DNA of 8,574 nt from an uncultured Alistipes sp. (lineage in GTDB: Bacteria; Bacteroidota; Bacteroidia; Bacteroidales; Rikenellaceae), in the NCBI GenBank assembly GCA_947173915.1, contig CAMWGZ010000047.1, forward strand, positions 1-8,574, given 5' to 3'. Positions within the stretch are counted from its first letter, which is position 1, and each line of letters begins with the position of its first letter. Shown here piece after piece: positions 1-5,949 of this stretch. The position numbers and the translations under genes are program-made. A model generated the notes under the pieces. It ran no database searches, had not been told where the DNA came from, and saw only the letters and a program-made list of their open reading frames with translations.

Positions 1-76
1 GAGCTTCAACCACCTTGTGGTTGGCTTTCACTGCGTTTCTAATTCTGGTCAGAAAATCCGAAATAGGATCCGTCAT
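1..76 (-). CDS. rpsH: 30S ribosomal protein S8, N-terminal fragment (runs off the window)
   Basis: The reverse complement of 76-1 starts with ATG and reads MTDPISDFLTRIRNAVKANH followed by KVVEA, the classic start of S8 (TDPI-D-LTRIRNA). S8 binds helix 21 of 16S rRNA in the 30S platform. In E. coli it also represses the spc operon by binding mRNA near rplE; whether that holds here cannot be seen. Only 25 codons are present and the rest lies beyond the left edge. S8 normally follows S14 at a short distance, but here 758 nt separate it from rpsN, and a Bacteroidota-type promoter lies about 160 nt upstream, so it may head its own transcript. The bases just before the ATG are A/T-rich with no Shine-Dalgarno sequence, as is usual in this phylum. 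Confidence 0.95.
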   Translation of the reverse strand, partial: MTDPISDFLTRIRNAVKANHKVVEA

Positions 77-184
77 AATGAATTAAAAGTTAAAAATTAA
101 TAATTTGTGTTTATTCAATGTTTTGAGCCTCCGACACTTCGATCGTTTTCGCCGCATCTTCGACTCCTTTTTCGTTTCGCATCC

Positions 185-225
185 GCCCCGGCTTCCCGGG
201 TCCGCATTTTGCGATCGGACGGGGC
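185..225 (-). promoter_or_regulatory. Stem-loop at the start of the predicted rpsH leader
   Basis: GCCCCG (190-185 region) and CGGGGC (225-220 region) are perfect complements. The pairing can continue as TCCG (201-204) with CGGA (216-219), directly next to the outer arm, after a 10-nt bulge. An alternative inner fold, CCGG/CCGG around 188-199, competes with it. The element starts within about 10 nt of the transcription start expected from the promoter at 237-269, so it would be the 5' end of the rpsH message. This may be a stability element or a protein-binding leader. The pairing is seen in the sequence; the role is inferred. Confidence 0.45.
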
Positions 226-236
226 TATAAAGCGCG

Positions 237-269
237 CAAATATAGGTATAATTTTTCACAAAACCGCAA
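237..269 (-). promoter_or_regulatory. Bacteroidota-type promoter driving rpsH
   Basis: On the minus strand TATATTTG (244-237) matches the Bacteroidota -7 consensus TAnnTTTG exactly. A TTG (269-267) sits 22 nt upstream in the place of the -33 box. Transcription would start near 233 and give a leader of about 155 nt before the rpsH ATG at 76. It is the only full TAnnTTTG match I found on this strand in the gap. It would let rpsH and the genes after it be transcribed independently of the upstream S10 part of the operon. The -33 element is minimal and the spacing slightly long, so the call is likely but unproven. Confidence 0.6.
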
Positions 270-292
270 TCGGGCTTAATTTTTAGCCGATT
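268..292 (-). other. Stem-loop overlapping the -33 region of the rpsH promoter
   Basis: AATCGG-G-CT (268-276) pairs with AGCCGATT (285-292): eight base pairs, one bulged base and an 8-nt A/T loop. In RNA read from upstream it is followed by GCGG and then four U, which is too weak for a confident intrinsic terminator. It ends on the -33 TTG of the promoter, so it could separate an upstream transcript from the new one. It may also be chance. Confidence 0.3.
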
Positions 293-624
293 ATATCCGG
301 TTCTCCGAAAACGGCAGCGGTTAGCCATCCTAAAGCTAACACACCTCCGTACGAAAATTCCCCGGTCAAAACACCCCCGCACCCCGGATCGCCGCCGCCC
401 GGCAGACACTCGGACGAGTGTACCTCCACACGGCGATAGCTCCCTCCGGCACGGATTTTGCCCAAAAGAATTTGTAACCAAGCGCCGAACCTTTCGGAGA
501 GTCCCTCCGCCGGGAAGTTACCGCCTGCATGACGACACTTTCCCCGACATCGCGACCATCCTACTCGGACTCCGCACTCCTATAAGGTCCAGTTCCTGCG
601 GAAAGGCGATCCGGAAACGCGCGG

Positions 625-640
625 GGTATCCTTCGATACC
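625..640 (-). other. Small perfect stem-loop in the rpsN-rpsH gap
   Basis: Minus-strand RNA reads GGTATC, loop GAAG, GATACC. After a 2-nt bulge on one side it can be extended by GCGG/CCGC. It is one of a series of compact hairpins in the gap; others are GTCCG/CGGAC (683-697), ACACTC/GAGTGT (406-421) and GTTAGC/GCTAAC (320-340). Together they hint at a folded RNA, but each alone is within reach of chance in a GC-rich stretch. Confidence 0.3.
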
Positions 641-782
641 GCCCGCCGGTTCCCGCATCCGCTCGTCGCACCTGCACCGTCCGTCCGCCTTACGGACAAA
701 ACGGCCACCTGTGCGTCTCACTCCCTTCCTCGGGCTGCGACACCCTCGGAACGTAAACCCTGTTTCTGATTCCGCCGCAGCG

Positions 783-809
783 CAAACACCTCTCCGGAGA
801 GAGGGTTTG
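783..809 (-). terminator. Stable hairpin just after rpsN, possible terminator or processing site
   Basis: Starting 26 nt after the rpsN stop, minus-strand RNA forms CAAAC-CCTCTC, loop TCCG, GAGAGG-T-GTTTG: eleven base pairs with one bulged T. No U-run follows (the next bases are CGCTGCGG), so it is not a classical intrinsic terminator. Its position at the exact end of the compact gene run suggests a 3' end, partial terminator or RNA-protecting structure for the fusA/S10 transcript. The pairing is seen; the function is inferred. Confidence 0.4.
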
Positions 810-834
810 GCCGGCGAACGGAAATTTCAGACGA

Positions 835-1131
835 CTACCAGCTTGCCTTCTTAACGCCCGGAATCAGACCGTTCGATGCCATCTCGCGGAACTGGATACG
901 GCTGATACCGAACTGACGGATATAACCCTTCGGACGGCCCGTCAGCTTGCAACGGTTGTGCTGACGGATCGGATTCGAGTTGCGCGGCAGTTTCGACAGT
1001 GCGATCCATGCCTCCTCGTGATCCATCTCGCCGCTCTTTACCTTGGCAGCGATCTCGTCGCGCTTGTGCTGATAGCGTTTCGCGAGTTTCGCACGCTTTA
1101 CCTCGCGTGCCTTCATCGATTCTTTTGCCAT
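835..1131 (-). CDS. rpsN: 30S ribosomal protein S14, zinc-free form
   Basis: This 98-residue protein binds 16S rRNA in the head of the 30S subunit next to S3, S10 and S19 and is needed late in 30S assembly. The C-terminal half carries the S14 signature: [12 protein letters not shown] (59-70), then [12 protein letters not shown] (74-85) and the ending KKASW. Only one cysteine (Cys61) is present, so the two CxxC zinc pairs of the short S14 form are missing. With a length near the 101 residues of E. coli S14, this is the zinc-independent type. The ATG at 1131 is 3 nt after the rplE stop, and [10 protein letters not shown] is a typical S14 start. It is the last gene before the 758-nt break; S8 would normally follow closely. 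Confidence 0.97.
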   Translation of the reverse strand: MAKESMKAREVKRAKLAKRYQHKRDEIAAKVKSGEMDHEEAWIALSKLPRNSNPIRQHNRCKLTGRPKGYIRQFGISRIQFREMASNGLIPGVKKASW

Positions 1132-1134
1132 CGT

Positions 1135-1695
1135 TTAGTTCTTTTTAGCGTTTTTGAAAGGAAGACCGAACTCACGCAGCAGGGCATAACCCTCCTCGTC
1201 CGTCGCAGCCGTCGTTACGAAAGTGATCTCCATACCGAAGATCTTCGTGATCTTGTCGATGTCGATCTCCGGGAAGATGATCTGCTCGGTAATGCCGAGG
1301 GTGTAGTTGCCCTTGCCGTCGAACTTCTCGTTGATACCCTTGAAGTCGCGGATACGGGGCAGTGCCACGGCGATCAGACGCTCCAGGAACTCGTACATCT
1401 TGTTGTGACGCAGCGTCACGCGCACGCCAATGGGCATGCCCTTGCGCAGCTTGAAGTTCGAGATATCCTTTCTCGACTTGGTCTGCACGGCCTTCTGGCC
1501 CGTGATGAGCGTGAGCTCCTGCTGTGCCACGTCGATGAGTTTCTTATCGGCGACGGCCTGGCCCATACCCTGGTTGATAACGATCTTCTCGAGTTTCGGA
1601 CACTGCATGACGCTCGTGTAGCCGAACTCCTTCATAAGGGCAGCGACGATCTGCTCCTTATACTGTGTCTTGAGTGTAGGTACGTATGCTGCCAT
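1135..1695 (-). CDS. rplE: 50S ribosomal protein L5
   Basis: L5 (186 residues; E. coli 179) binds 5S rRNA and helix 84 of 23S rRNA in the central protuberance, where it contacts the P-site tRNA and bridges to S13. Family motifs are clear: PKLEKIVIN (33-41), the [14 protein letters not shown] segment (73-86) followed by [19 protein letters not shown] (112-120), and [15 protein letters not shown] towards the C-terminus. The start is fixed by a TAATG junction in which the last base of the rplX stop is the first base of this ATG. A purine-rich GGGGAGGAG lies 8 nt upstream inside the rplX end, so translation is probably coupled. In E. coli this gene's start region is the S8 repressor target; that is family knowledge and not shown here. 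Confidence 0.98.
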   Translation of the reverse strand: MAAYVPTLKTQYKEQIVAALMKEFGYTSVMQCPKLEKIVINQGMGQAVADKKLIDVAQQELTLITGQKAVQTKSRKDISNFKLRKGMPIGVRVTLRHNKMYEFLERLIAVALPRIRDFKGINEKFDGKGNYTLGITEQIIFPEIDIDKITKIFGMEITFVTTAATDEEGYALLREFGLPFKNAKKN

Positions 1696-2018
1696 TATTT
1701 GATCTCCTCCCCTGACTTTTTAGCGTAACGGACTAATTTACCCTCTGCGTTCTGCTTGCGTCCGATGCGAGTGGGCTTGCCGCTCTTCGGATCCAGAACC
1801 TGCAGATTCGAGATGTGGATCGCCGATTCCTGCTCGACGATGCCACCCTGAGGATTCTTCGCATTGGGCTTGGTAGCCTTCTTGCAAATGTTCACGCCCT
1901 CGACGATCGCACGCTGCTTCTCGACATCGACCTTCAGGACTTTGCCCTGCTGGCCTTTGTTGTCGCCCGCATTGACGTAAACCATATCCCCTTTCTTAAT
2001 ATGCAATTTGACTGACAT
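1695..2018 (-). CDS. rplX: 50S ribosomal protein L24
   Basis: L24 (107 residues; E. coli 104) is one of the first proteins to bind the 5' end of 23S rRNA; it nucleates 50S assembly and later sits near the tunnel exit. The N-terminal KOW motif is visible in [20 protein letters not shown] (8-27). It is followed by [14 protein letters not shown], the [16 protein letters not shown] segment and the C-terminal basic stretch, all typical. The ATG at 2018 is the only sensible start; [11 protein letters not shown] agrees with the family. The stop overlaps the rplE start by one base (TAATG), and the gap to rplN upstream is 23 nt. A purine stretch at its end serves as the likely ribosome site of rplE. 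Confidence 0.97.
   Translation of the reverse strand: MSVKLHIKKGDMVYVNAGDNKGQQGKVLKVDVEKQRAIVEGVNICKKATKPNAKNPQGGIVEQESAIHISNLQVLDPKSGKPTRIGRKQNAEGKLVRYAKKSGEEIK
1704..1712 (-). promoter_or_regulatory. Shine-Dalgarno-like site for rplE inside the end of rplX
   Basis: Minus-strand GGGGAGGAG ends 8 nt before the rplE ATG at 1695 and is a strong anti-16S match. It also encodes Gly-Glu-Glu of the rplX C-terminus (SGEEIK), so it may be constrained by protein or by chance. It stands out because most other starts here are preceded by A/T-rich or purine-poor sequence without GGAGG. Confidence 0.5.
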
Positions 2019-2041
2019 ATCTCTGAATGTGTTTTTTAAGA

Positions 2042-2407
2042 TTACAATACTTCAGGAGCGAGGGAGATGATCTTCATATACTGATCGCGAAGCTCACGAG
2101 CAACGGGACCGAAGATACGAGTACCACGAATTTCACCCTGGTTGTTCAGAAGTACGACGGCATTGTCGTCGAAACGGATATAGGAACCGTTGGCACGGCG
2201 GATCTCCTTGGTCGTGCGGACCACGACGGCCTTCGATACAGCACCCTTCTTGACATCGCCCGAAGGAGAAGCGCTCTTGACGGCCACTACGATTTTATCG
2301 CCGATCGAGGCGTAGCGACGCTTCGTGCCGCCCAGCACACGGATGCAAAGAACCTCCTTCGCACCGCTGTTATCAGCTACTACGAGTCTACTTTCTTGTT
2401 GTATCAT
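2042..2407 (-). CDS. rplN: 50S ribosomal protein L14
   Basis: L14 (121 residues) is a very conserved beta-barrel protein on the subunit interface of the 50S. It contacts 16S helix 14 and L19 and is the docking site of the silencing factor RsfS. The sequence starts [19 protein letters not shown], the near-invariant L14 N-terminus. It continues with [16 protein letters not shown], the [19 protein letters not shown] stretch (54-75), [28 protein letters not shown], and ends at [10 protein letters not shown] as expected. Length is as usual (E. coli 123). The start lies 2 nt after the rpsQ stop, which argues for translational coupling. Confidence 0.98.
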   Translation of the reverse strand: MIQQESRLVVADNSGAKEVLCIRVLGGTKRRYASIGDKIVVAVKSASPSGDVKKGAVSKAVVVRTTKEIRRANGSYIRFDDNAVVLLNNQGEIRGTRIFGPVARELRDQYMKIISLAPEVL

Positions 2408-2409
2408 AA

Positions 2410-2664
2410 CTACTTCGCTCTTTCAATGATTTGTACTAATCTCCAACGCTTCGTCTTGCTCAACGGACGGGTCTCCATGATGCGTACGGTATCGCCCTCG
2501 CGGCAGGTGTCGTCCAGAGACTCGGCGACGAACTTCGTCGTCTTGTTCACGAACTTGCCATAGATCGGGTGCTTTACCTTACGGGCCACTGCAACCACGA
2601 TGGTTTTTTCCATTTTGTTGCTGACAACCACCCCAATACGCTCTTTTCTAAGATTTCTTTCCAT
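2410..2664 (-). CDS. rpsQ: 30S ribosomal protein S17
   Basis: S17 (84 residues, the same as E. coli) is an OB-fold protein that binds 16S helices 7 and 11 and helps begin assembly of the 30S body. Family motifs are [20 protein letters not shown] near the N-terminus, HPIYGKFV (about 32-39), then [31 protein letters not shown]. The frame is open one step further to a TTG at 2670, but I chose the ATG at 2664: it gives the family start [11 protein letters not shown] and the normal length, and leaves 9 nt after the rpmC stop. The gene is followed after 2 nt by rplN. Confidence 0.96.
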   Translation of the reverse strand: MERNLRKERIGVVVSNKMEKTIVVAVARKVKHPIYGKFVNKTTKFVAESLDDTCREGDTVRIMETRPLSKTKRWRLVQIIERAK

Positions 2665-2673
2665 AGTCAATAA

Positions 2674-2868
2674 TTAACATTTAGGGTTTTTCTGACGCAG
2701 AATTGTCAGCATGCGCGCGATATCTCTGCGGGATTTCTTGATGATCGACGGATTCTCGACAGGCGACACGGCGTGCTGCACCTTGAGCTTCGAAAGCTGT
2801 GCTTTCTCCGCCTCGATGCGCTCCTGCAACTCCTTAACCGAGAGGTCCTTTATTTCTGCACTTTTCAT
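2674..2868 (-). CDS. rpmC: 50S ribosomal protein L29
   Basis: L29 (64 residues) is a small two-helix protein next to the tunnel exit. With L23 it forms part of the platform where signal recognition particle and trigger factor dock. The sequence MKSAEIKDLSVKELQERI, followed by a Glu/Lys-rich helix and NPSIIKKSRRDIARMLTILRQ, is the standard helical hairpin, with the conserved IRRDIAR-type motif near residues 44-52. Length matches E. coli (63). It sits between rplP (10 nt upstream) and rpsQ (9 nt downstream), its expected place. The protein ends in an uncommon Lys-Cys. Confidence 0.95.
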   Translation of the reverse strand: MKSAEIKDLSVKELQERIEAEKAQLSKLKVQHAVSPVENPSIIKKSRRDIARMLTILRQKNPKC

Positions 2869-2878
2869 CTCTTTAGGC

Positions 2879-3307
2879 TTAGATTGAAGTTTCGACGAAA
2901 TCTCGTCTTACAATGAACTTAGTGGTAATAGGCAGTTTCTGAGCGCCCAGACGCAGCGCTTCCTGCGCTACTGCCAGAGGCACACCTTCCGCCTCGAAGA
3001 GAATACGACCCGGAGTAACGGGCGCTACGAAGCCCTCGGGATTACCTTTACCTTTACCCATACGCACCTCGGCCGGTTTCTTCGTGATGGGTTTGTCGGG
3101 GAAGATGCGGATCCAGAGCTGTCCCTCACGCTTCATGTAACGCGTGATGGCCTGACGCGCAGCTTCGATCTGACGACCCGTAATCCAGGCGGACTCAAGT
3201 GCTTTGATTGCGAACGATCCGTATGCAAGTTGGTTACCTCTCTGAGCTAAACCCTTCATACGACCTTTCTGCATTCTTCTAAATTTGGTCTTTTTCGGCT
3301 GTAACAT
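2879..3307 (-). CDS. rplP: 50S ribosomal protein L16
   Basis: L16 (142 residues; E. coli 136) lies between the central protuberance and the peptidyl-transferase centre, helps place A-site tRNA and is added late in 50S assembly. Diagnostic stretches are [19 protein letters not shown] at the start, [20 protein letters not shown] (50-69), [20 protein letters not shown] (70-89) and the C-terminal LPITTKF. The arginine of VRMGKGKGN (Arg82) corresponds to the site hydroxylated by YcfD in E. coli; the residue is present, but whether it is modified here is unknown. The start is 24 nt from the rpsC stop. Confidence 0.98.
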   Translation of the reverse strand: MLQPKKTKFRRMQKGRMKGLAQRGNQLAYGSFAIKALESAWITGRQIEAARQAITRYMKREGQLWIRIFPDKPITKKPAEVRMGKGKGNPEGFVAPVTPGRILFEAEGVPLAVAQEALRLGAQKLPITTKFIVRRDFVETSI

Positions 3308-3331
3308 AGTGTTTTACGCTTTTGAAAGGTA

Positions 3332-4105
3332 CTACTTGTTGTTGTTATTGCGTCTTCTGGGACGACGGTCGCCGCGCTCGCCGCGCTCGCCGCGATCACC
3401 GCGCGGAGCACGACGCTCCTGCGAGCGACCGGCACCCTGGGCCGAAGCCGAAGCGCCTGCGATCTCGAACAGGTCGCGCTTGCCGTAAACCGTACCCTGG
3501 CAGATCCACACCTTCACGCCGAGAATACCCACCTTCGTGAGCGCCTCGGTCAGGCAGTAATCCACGTCGGCACGGAACGTATGCAGGGGCACGCGTCCCT
3601 CCTTGATCGTCTCGCTGCGCGCCATCTCGGCACCGCCGACACGACCCGAAACCTGGATCTTGATACCCTCGGCACCCATGCGCATGGTCGAAGCCACGGC
3701 GGTCTTCACGGCACGGCGGAACGACACGCGGCCCTCGAGCTGACGGGCGATGTTCTGACCCACGATCACGGCATCCACCTCGGGACGCTTTACCTCGAAG
3801 ATGTTGATCTGAACCTCCTTGCCGGTGAGCTTCTTCAGCTCCTCCTTGAGTTTATCGACCTCCTGGCCGCCCTTGCCGATGATGATGCCCGGACGAGCCG
3901 TTGCGATCGTGACGGTAACCAGCTTGAGCGTGCGCTCGATGATGATCTTCGAGATGCTTGCCTTAGCCAAACGGACATTGAGGTACTTGCGGATCTTGGC
4001 GTCCTCGACCAGTTTCTCTGAGAAATCCTTGCCTCCGAACCAGTTGGAATCCCAACCCCGGATGATGCCCAGACGATTTGCTATCGGATTAACTTTCTGT
4101 CCCAT
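3332..4105 (-). CDS. rpsC: 30S ribosomal protein S3 with a low-complexity basic tail
   Basis: S3 (257 residues; E. coli 233) forms part of the mRNA entry channel in the 30S head and contributes to mRNA unwinding. The N-terminal [14 protein letters not shown] is diagnostic. A type II KH domain carries the GxxG loop GKGG at 77-80 ([14 protein letters not shown]). The C-terminal S3 domain includes [12 protein letters not shown] (154-165), REG-like KEGRVPLHT (168-176) and GVKVWI-QG-VYGK. From about residue 216 a disordered tail follows: Ala/Ser/Gln, then [20 protein letters not shown] and NNNNK. The DNA beneath it is a 9-bp tandem repeat. Extended S3 tails are common in this phylum, and this one may contact RNA. 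The gene begins 4 nt after rplV. Confidence 0.97.
   Translation of the reverse strand: MGQKVNPIANRLGIIRGWDSNWFGGKDFSEKLVEDAKIRKYLNVRLAKASISKIIIERTLKLVTVTIATARPGIIIGKGGQEVDKLKEELKKLTGKEVQINIFEVKRPEVDAVIVGQNIARQLEGRVSFRRAVKTAVASTMRMGAEGIKIQVSGRVGGAEMARSETIKEGRVPLHTFRADVDYCLTEALTKVGILGVKVWICQGTVYGKRDLFEIAGASASAQGAGRSQERRAPRGDRGERGERGDRRPRRRNNNNK
3369..3404 (-). repeat. Four tandem 9-bp units in the rpsC tail
   Basis: Plus-strand units TCGCCGCGC, TCGCCGCGC, TCGCCGCGA and TCACCGCGC lie head to tail at 3369-3404. On the coding strand each encodes Arg-Gly-Asp/Glu, giving R-G-D/E repeats in the C-terminal tail of S3. Such short in-frame repeats can gain or lose units by slippage, so tail length may vary between strains. 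Confidence 0.85.
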
Positions 4106-4109
4106 TTGC

Positions 4110-4520
4110 TTACTTGTTTTCTGCGGTTACCATTTTATCAACTACGATCGTCACGTGGTTCGAACGCTTGCGAATGCGGTGGGCACGACCCTGCGGTGCG
4201 GCCTGAATGCGCTTCAGCATGCGGCCTCCATCGACGAAGATCTCCTTCACGCACAGTTTGGTCTCCTCCAGACGTTCGCCCTCGTTCTTGGCCTCCCAGT
4301 TGGCGATGGCCGACTTGAGGAGCTTCTCCATGCGGATCGAAGCCTCCTTTTTCGAGTAGCGAAGGATACCCAGCGCCTGGTTGATCTCCACGCCGCGAAT
4401 GATGTCGGCCACCAGGCGCATCTTACGCGGAGACGTCGGGCAGTCACGCAGAACGGCGATTGCCTTCTGCTTCTTCTCAGCCTTCATTTTTTCGGCTTTT
4501 ATTGCTTTTCTTGCACCCAT
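4110..4520 (-). CDS. rplV: 50S ribosomal protein L22 with Lys-rich N-terminal extension
   Basis: L22 (136 residues; E. coli 110) binds all 23S domains and sends a long beta-hairpin into the exit tunnel, where it helps form the constriction with L4. The core begins at [16 protein letters not shown] (28-43), followed by [13 protein letters not shown] (49-61) and the helix ending in [11 protein letters not shown]. The tunnel hairpin is [20 protein letters not shown] (98-117), the place of the macrolide-related MKR motif in E. coli, and the strand HVTIVV closes it. About 17 extra N-terminal residues ([19 protein letters not shown]) are Lys/Ala-rich and have no E. coli counterpart. The start lies 7 nt after rpsS; rpsC follows after 4 nt. 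Confidence 0.96.
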   Translation of the reverse strand: MGARKAIKAEKMKAEKKQKAIAVLRDCPTSPRKMRLVADIIRGVEINQALGILRYSKKEASIRMEKLLKSAIANWEAKNEGERLEETKLCVKEIFVDGGRMLKRIQAAPQGRAHRIRKRSNHVTIVVDKMVTAENK

Positions 4521-4527
4521 TTTCTAC

Positions 4528-4797
4528 CTATTTTTTCTTGTTACCCGCATGACCCCGGAAGTTGCGCGTGGGCGCGAACTCGCCGAGCTTGTGACCGACC
4601 ATGTTCTCGGTTACATAGACGGGAATGAACTTGTTTCCGTTGTGTACTGCGATCGTCTGACCTACGAAGTCAGGCGAAATCATACTTGCTCGCGACCAGG
4701 TCTTGATGACCGCTTTCTTATTGCCCTCGGCCTGTGCGACTACTTTCGCCTCGAGTTTCGGGTCAATGAATGGTCCTTTTTTCAGTGAACGGCTCAT
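4528..4797 (-). CDS. rpsS: 30S ribosomal protein S19
   Basis: S19 (89 residues; E. coli 92) sits at the top of the 30S head, pairs with S13 and forms a bridge to the 50S near the A-site finger. The sequence [19 protein letters not shown] is the family start. The centre has [47 protein letters not shown], the strongly conserved rRNA-binding region, ending [11 protein letters not shown]. No part is missing. It follows rplB by 16 nt and is followed by rplV after 7 nt, the standard S10-operon order. Confidence 0.98.
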   Translation of the reverse strand: MSRSLKKGPFIDPKLEAKVVAQAEGNKKAVIKTWSRASMISPDFVGQTIAVHNGNKFIPVYVTENMVGHKLGEFAPTRNFRGHAGNKKK

Positions 4798-4813
4798 TAT
4801 GTTACTCTTTTAA

Positions 4814-5638
4814 TTATTTTTTCTTTCTGGAAATAATAAACTTCGAAGTCGTCTTCTTCGGGTTGCGCGTCTTGTAACCCTTAGCCAACAGACCCTTGCG
4901 CGAACGCGGGTGACCACCCGACGCACGGCCTTCGCCACCACCCATCGGGTGATCCACCGGGTTCATCACGACACCTCGGTTGTGCGGACGACGGCCGAGC
5001 CAGCGCTCGCGGCCGGCCTTACCCGAGCTTTCGAGGTTGTGATCTACGTTGGAAACGACGCCGATCGTTGCACGGCAAGTTACGAGTACCATACGAGTCT
5101 CACCAGAAGGCAGCTTGATGACGGCAAATTTGCCCTCACGTGCCAAAAGCTGAGCGTAGGAACCGGCCGAGCGGGCCATAGCGGCACCCTGACCGGGGTA
5201 GAGTTCGATGTTGTGGATGACCGTACCCAGCGGAATTTCGCTCAGGAAGAGCGTGTTGCCCACCTCGGGAGCGACACCCGTGCCGCTCATGACGGTTTGA
5301 CCCACCTGGAGACCGTTCGGTGCGAGGATATAGCTCTTCTCACCGTCGGCATACACGACGAGTGCGATACGTGCGGTACGGTTGGGATCGTACTCGATAG
5401 TTTTCACGGTAGCAGCTACGCCATCCTTCACACGCTTGAAGTCCACGTGACGATACATACGCTTGTGACCGCCGCCGATATAGCGTACCGTCATCTTACC
5501 CGTATTGTTACGTCCGCCGGAACTTTTCTTGACGCTGACGAGCGACTTCTCCGGTACGTTCGTCGTAATGTCGTCGAACGTGCCGATAATCTTATGTCTG
5601 GTACCGGCCGTTACCGGTTTAAACTTTCTTACTGCCAT
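4814..5638 (-). CDS. rplB: 50S ribosomal protein L2
   Basis: L2 (274 residues; E. coli 273) is among the largest and most conserved 50S proteins. It binds domain IV of 23S rRNA near the peptidyl-transferase centre and is needed for subunit joining. Landmarks are [20 protein letters not shown] (40-59), [12 protein letters not shown] (83-94), YILAPNGL (103-110), RSAGSYAQ (156-163), [10 protein letters not shown] (188-197) and [13 protein letters not shown] (226-238). His230, equivalent to the functionally important E. coli His229, is kept. The second histidine of the usual DHPHGGGEG is Met232; as far as I know this is normal for Bacteroidota and their relatives. The basic C-terminal tail ends ISRKKK. 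The start is 5 nt after rplW. Confidence 0.99.
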   Translation of the reverse strand: MAVRKFKPVTAGTRHKIIGTFDDITTNVPEKSLVSVKKSSGGRNNTGKMTVRYIGGGHKRMYRHVDFKRVKDGVAATVKTIEYDPNRTARIALVVYADGEKSYILAPNGLQVGQTVMSGTGVAPEVGNTLFLSEIPLGTVIHNIELYPGQGAAMARSAGSYAQLLAREGKFAVIKLPSGETRMVLVTCRATIGVVSNVDHNLESSGKAGRERWLGRRPHNRGVVMNPVDHPMGGGEGRASGGHPRSRKGLLAKGYKTRNPKKTTSKFIISRKKK

Positions 5639-5643
5639 CTCTC

Positions 5644-5934
5644 TTAGATATTACTGTAAAAATCTATCTTGTCTCCATCCTTCAAGGTAACGATCGCCTT
5701 CTTGAAGTTATTAGCACGGCCCTCCAGAAGACCCGCCTTGGTGTAGCGGCTCTTGAGTTTGCCCATGTAATTCGCCGTGTTCACATCCGTTACAACCACG
5801 TTGTAAAGCTGCTCAACGGCATTACGGATCTGCAGCTTATTAGCTCTAACGTCAACGATGAAACCGTAACGGTTCAGCTTCTCGCCCTGAATCGTCATTT
5901 TCTCGGTCAATATTGGCTTAATGATGATTTCCAT
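5644..5934 (-). CDS. rplW: 50S ribosomal protein L23
   Basis: L23 (96 residues; E. coli 100) lies at the tunnel exit and is the main docking protein for trigger factor and signal recognition particle. The N-terminal [10 protein letters not shown] (4-13) is the family signature; Glu11 is the likely counterpart of the E. coli Glu18 that contacts trigger factor. Further features are [20 protein letters not shown] (24-43), the typical strand-helix with [14 protein letters not shown], and the basic loop [20 protein letters not shown] before the last strand [12 protein letters not shown]. The start is 15 nt after the rplD stop, and rplB follows after 5 nt. Confidence 0.97.
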   Translation of the reverse strand: MEIIIKPILTEKMTIQGEKLNRYGFIVDVRANKLQIRNAVEQLYNVVVTDVNTANYMGKLKSRYTKAGLLEGRANNFKKAIVTLKDGDKIDFYSNI

Positions 5935-5949
5935 TTTAATTGCGCGTGT

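Larger units (their letters stand above)
77..834. other. 758-nt gene-free break in the operon between rpsN and rpsH
   Basis: No recognisable protein, tRNA or rRNA is present on either strand. The minus-strand frames that stay open (stop-to-stop from about 827 to 518; 530-366; 481-83) use TTG or GTG starts or are very short, are rich in Arg, Cys and Gly, and resemble no family I know. Read on the minus strand it holds a strong hairpin just after rpsN (809-783), small perfect hairpins at 697-683, 640-625, 421-406, 340-320 and 292-268, a TAnnTTTG promoter (269-237), a structured leader (225-185) and a very A/T-rich stretch before rpsH (about 117-77). Most of it is GC-rich like the genes, so it does not look like a recent AT-rich insertion. 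It could be a long untranslated region, a small-RNA locus or the remains of a lost gene. Confidence 0.85.

Noticed and set aside
268..292. Intrinsic terminator upstream of the rpsH promoter
   Set aside because: The stem is modest and only four U follow after a GC-rich spacer, so it is listed only as a hairpin.
83..481. 132-codon minus-strand frame in the rpsN-rpsH gap
   Set aside because: TTG start, Arg/Cys-rich, frequent AGG, CGG and CGA codons unlike the neighbours, and it runs through the predicted promoter and the A/T-rich rpsH leader.
518..721. 67-codon GTG-start minus-strand frame in the gap
   Set aside because: No recognisable family and an Arg-rich composition; not called as a gene, though the open stretch is listed as a finding.
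77..834. RNase P RNA, tmRNA, SRP RNA, 5S rRNA or tRNA in the gap
   Set aside because: I looked for their hallmark conserved stretches by eye and found none; a covariance-model search would be decisive.
958..1728. 256-codon open frame on the plus strand
   Set aside because: It lies fully antisense to rpsN, rplE and the end of rplX, which are unmistakable. Its Leu/Val/Asp/Arg-rich content is the mirror of their codon bias.
2665..2670. TTG start for rpsQ two codons upstream
   Set aside because: The ATG at 2664 gives the family N-terminus and the normal 84-residue length.
3819..4628. 269-codon open frame on the plus strand
   Set aside because: Antisense to rpsC, rplV and rpsS; no family resemblance, so a shadow of the coding strand.
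4910..5647. 245-codon open frame on the plus strand
   Set aside because: Antisense to rplB; rich in Thr, Arg and His with no recognisable domain.
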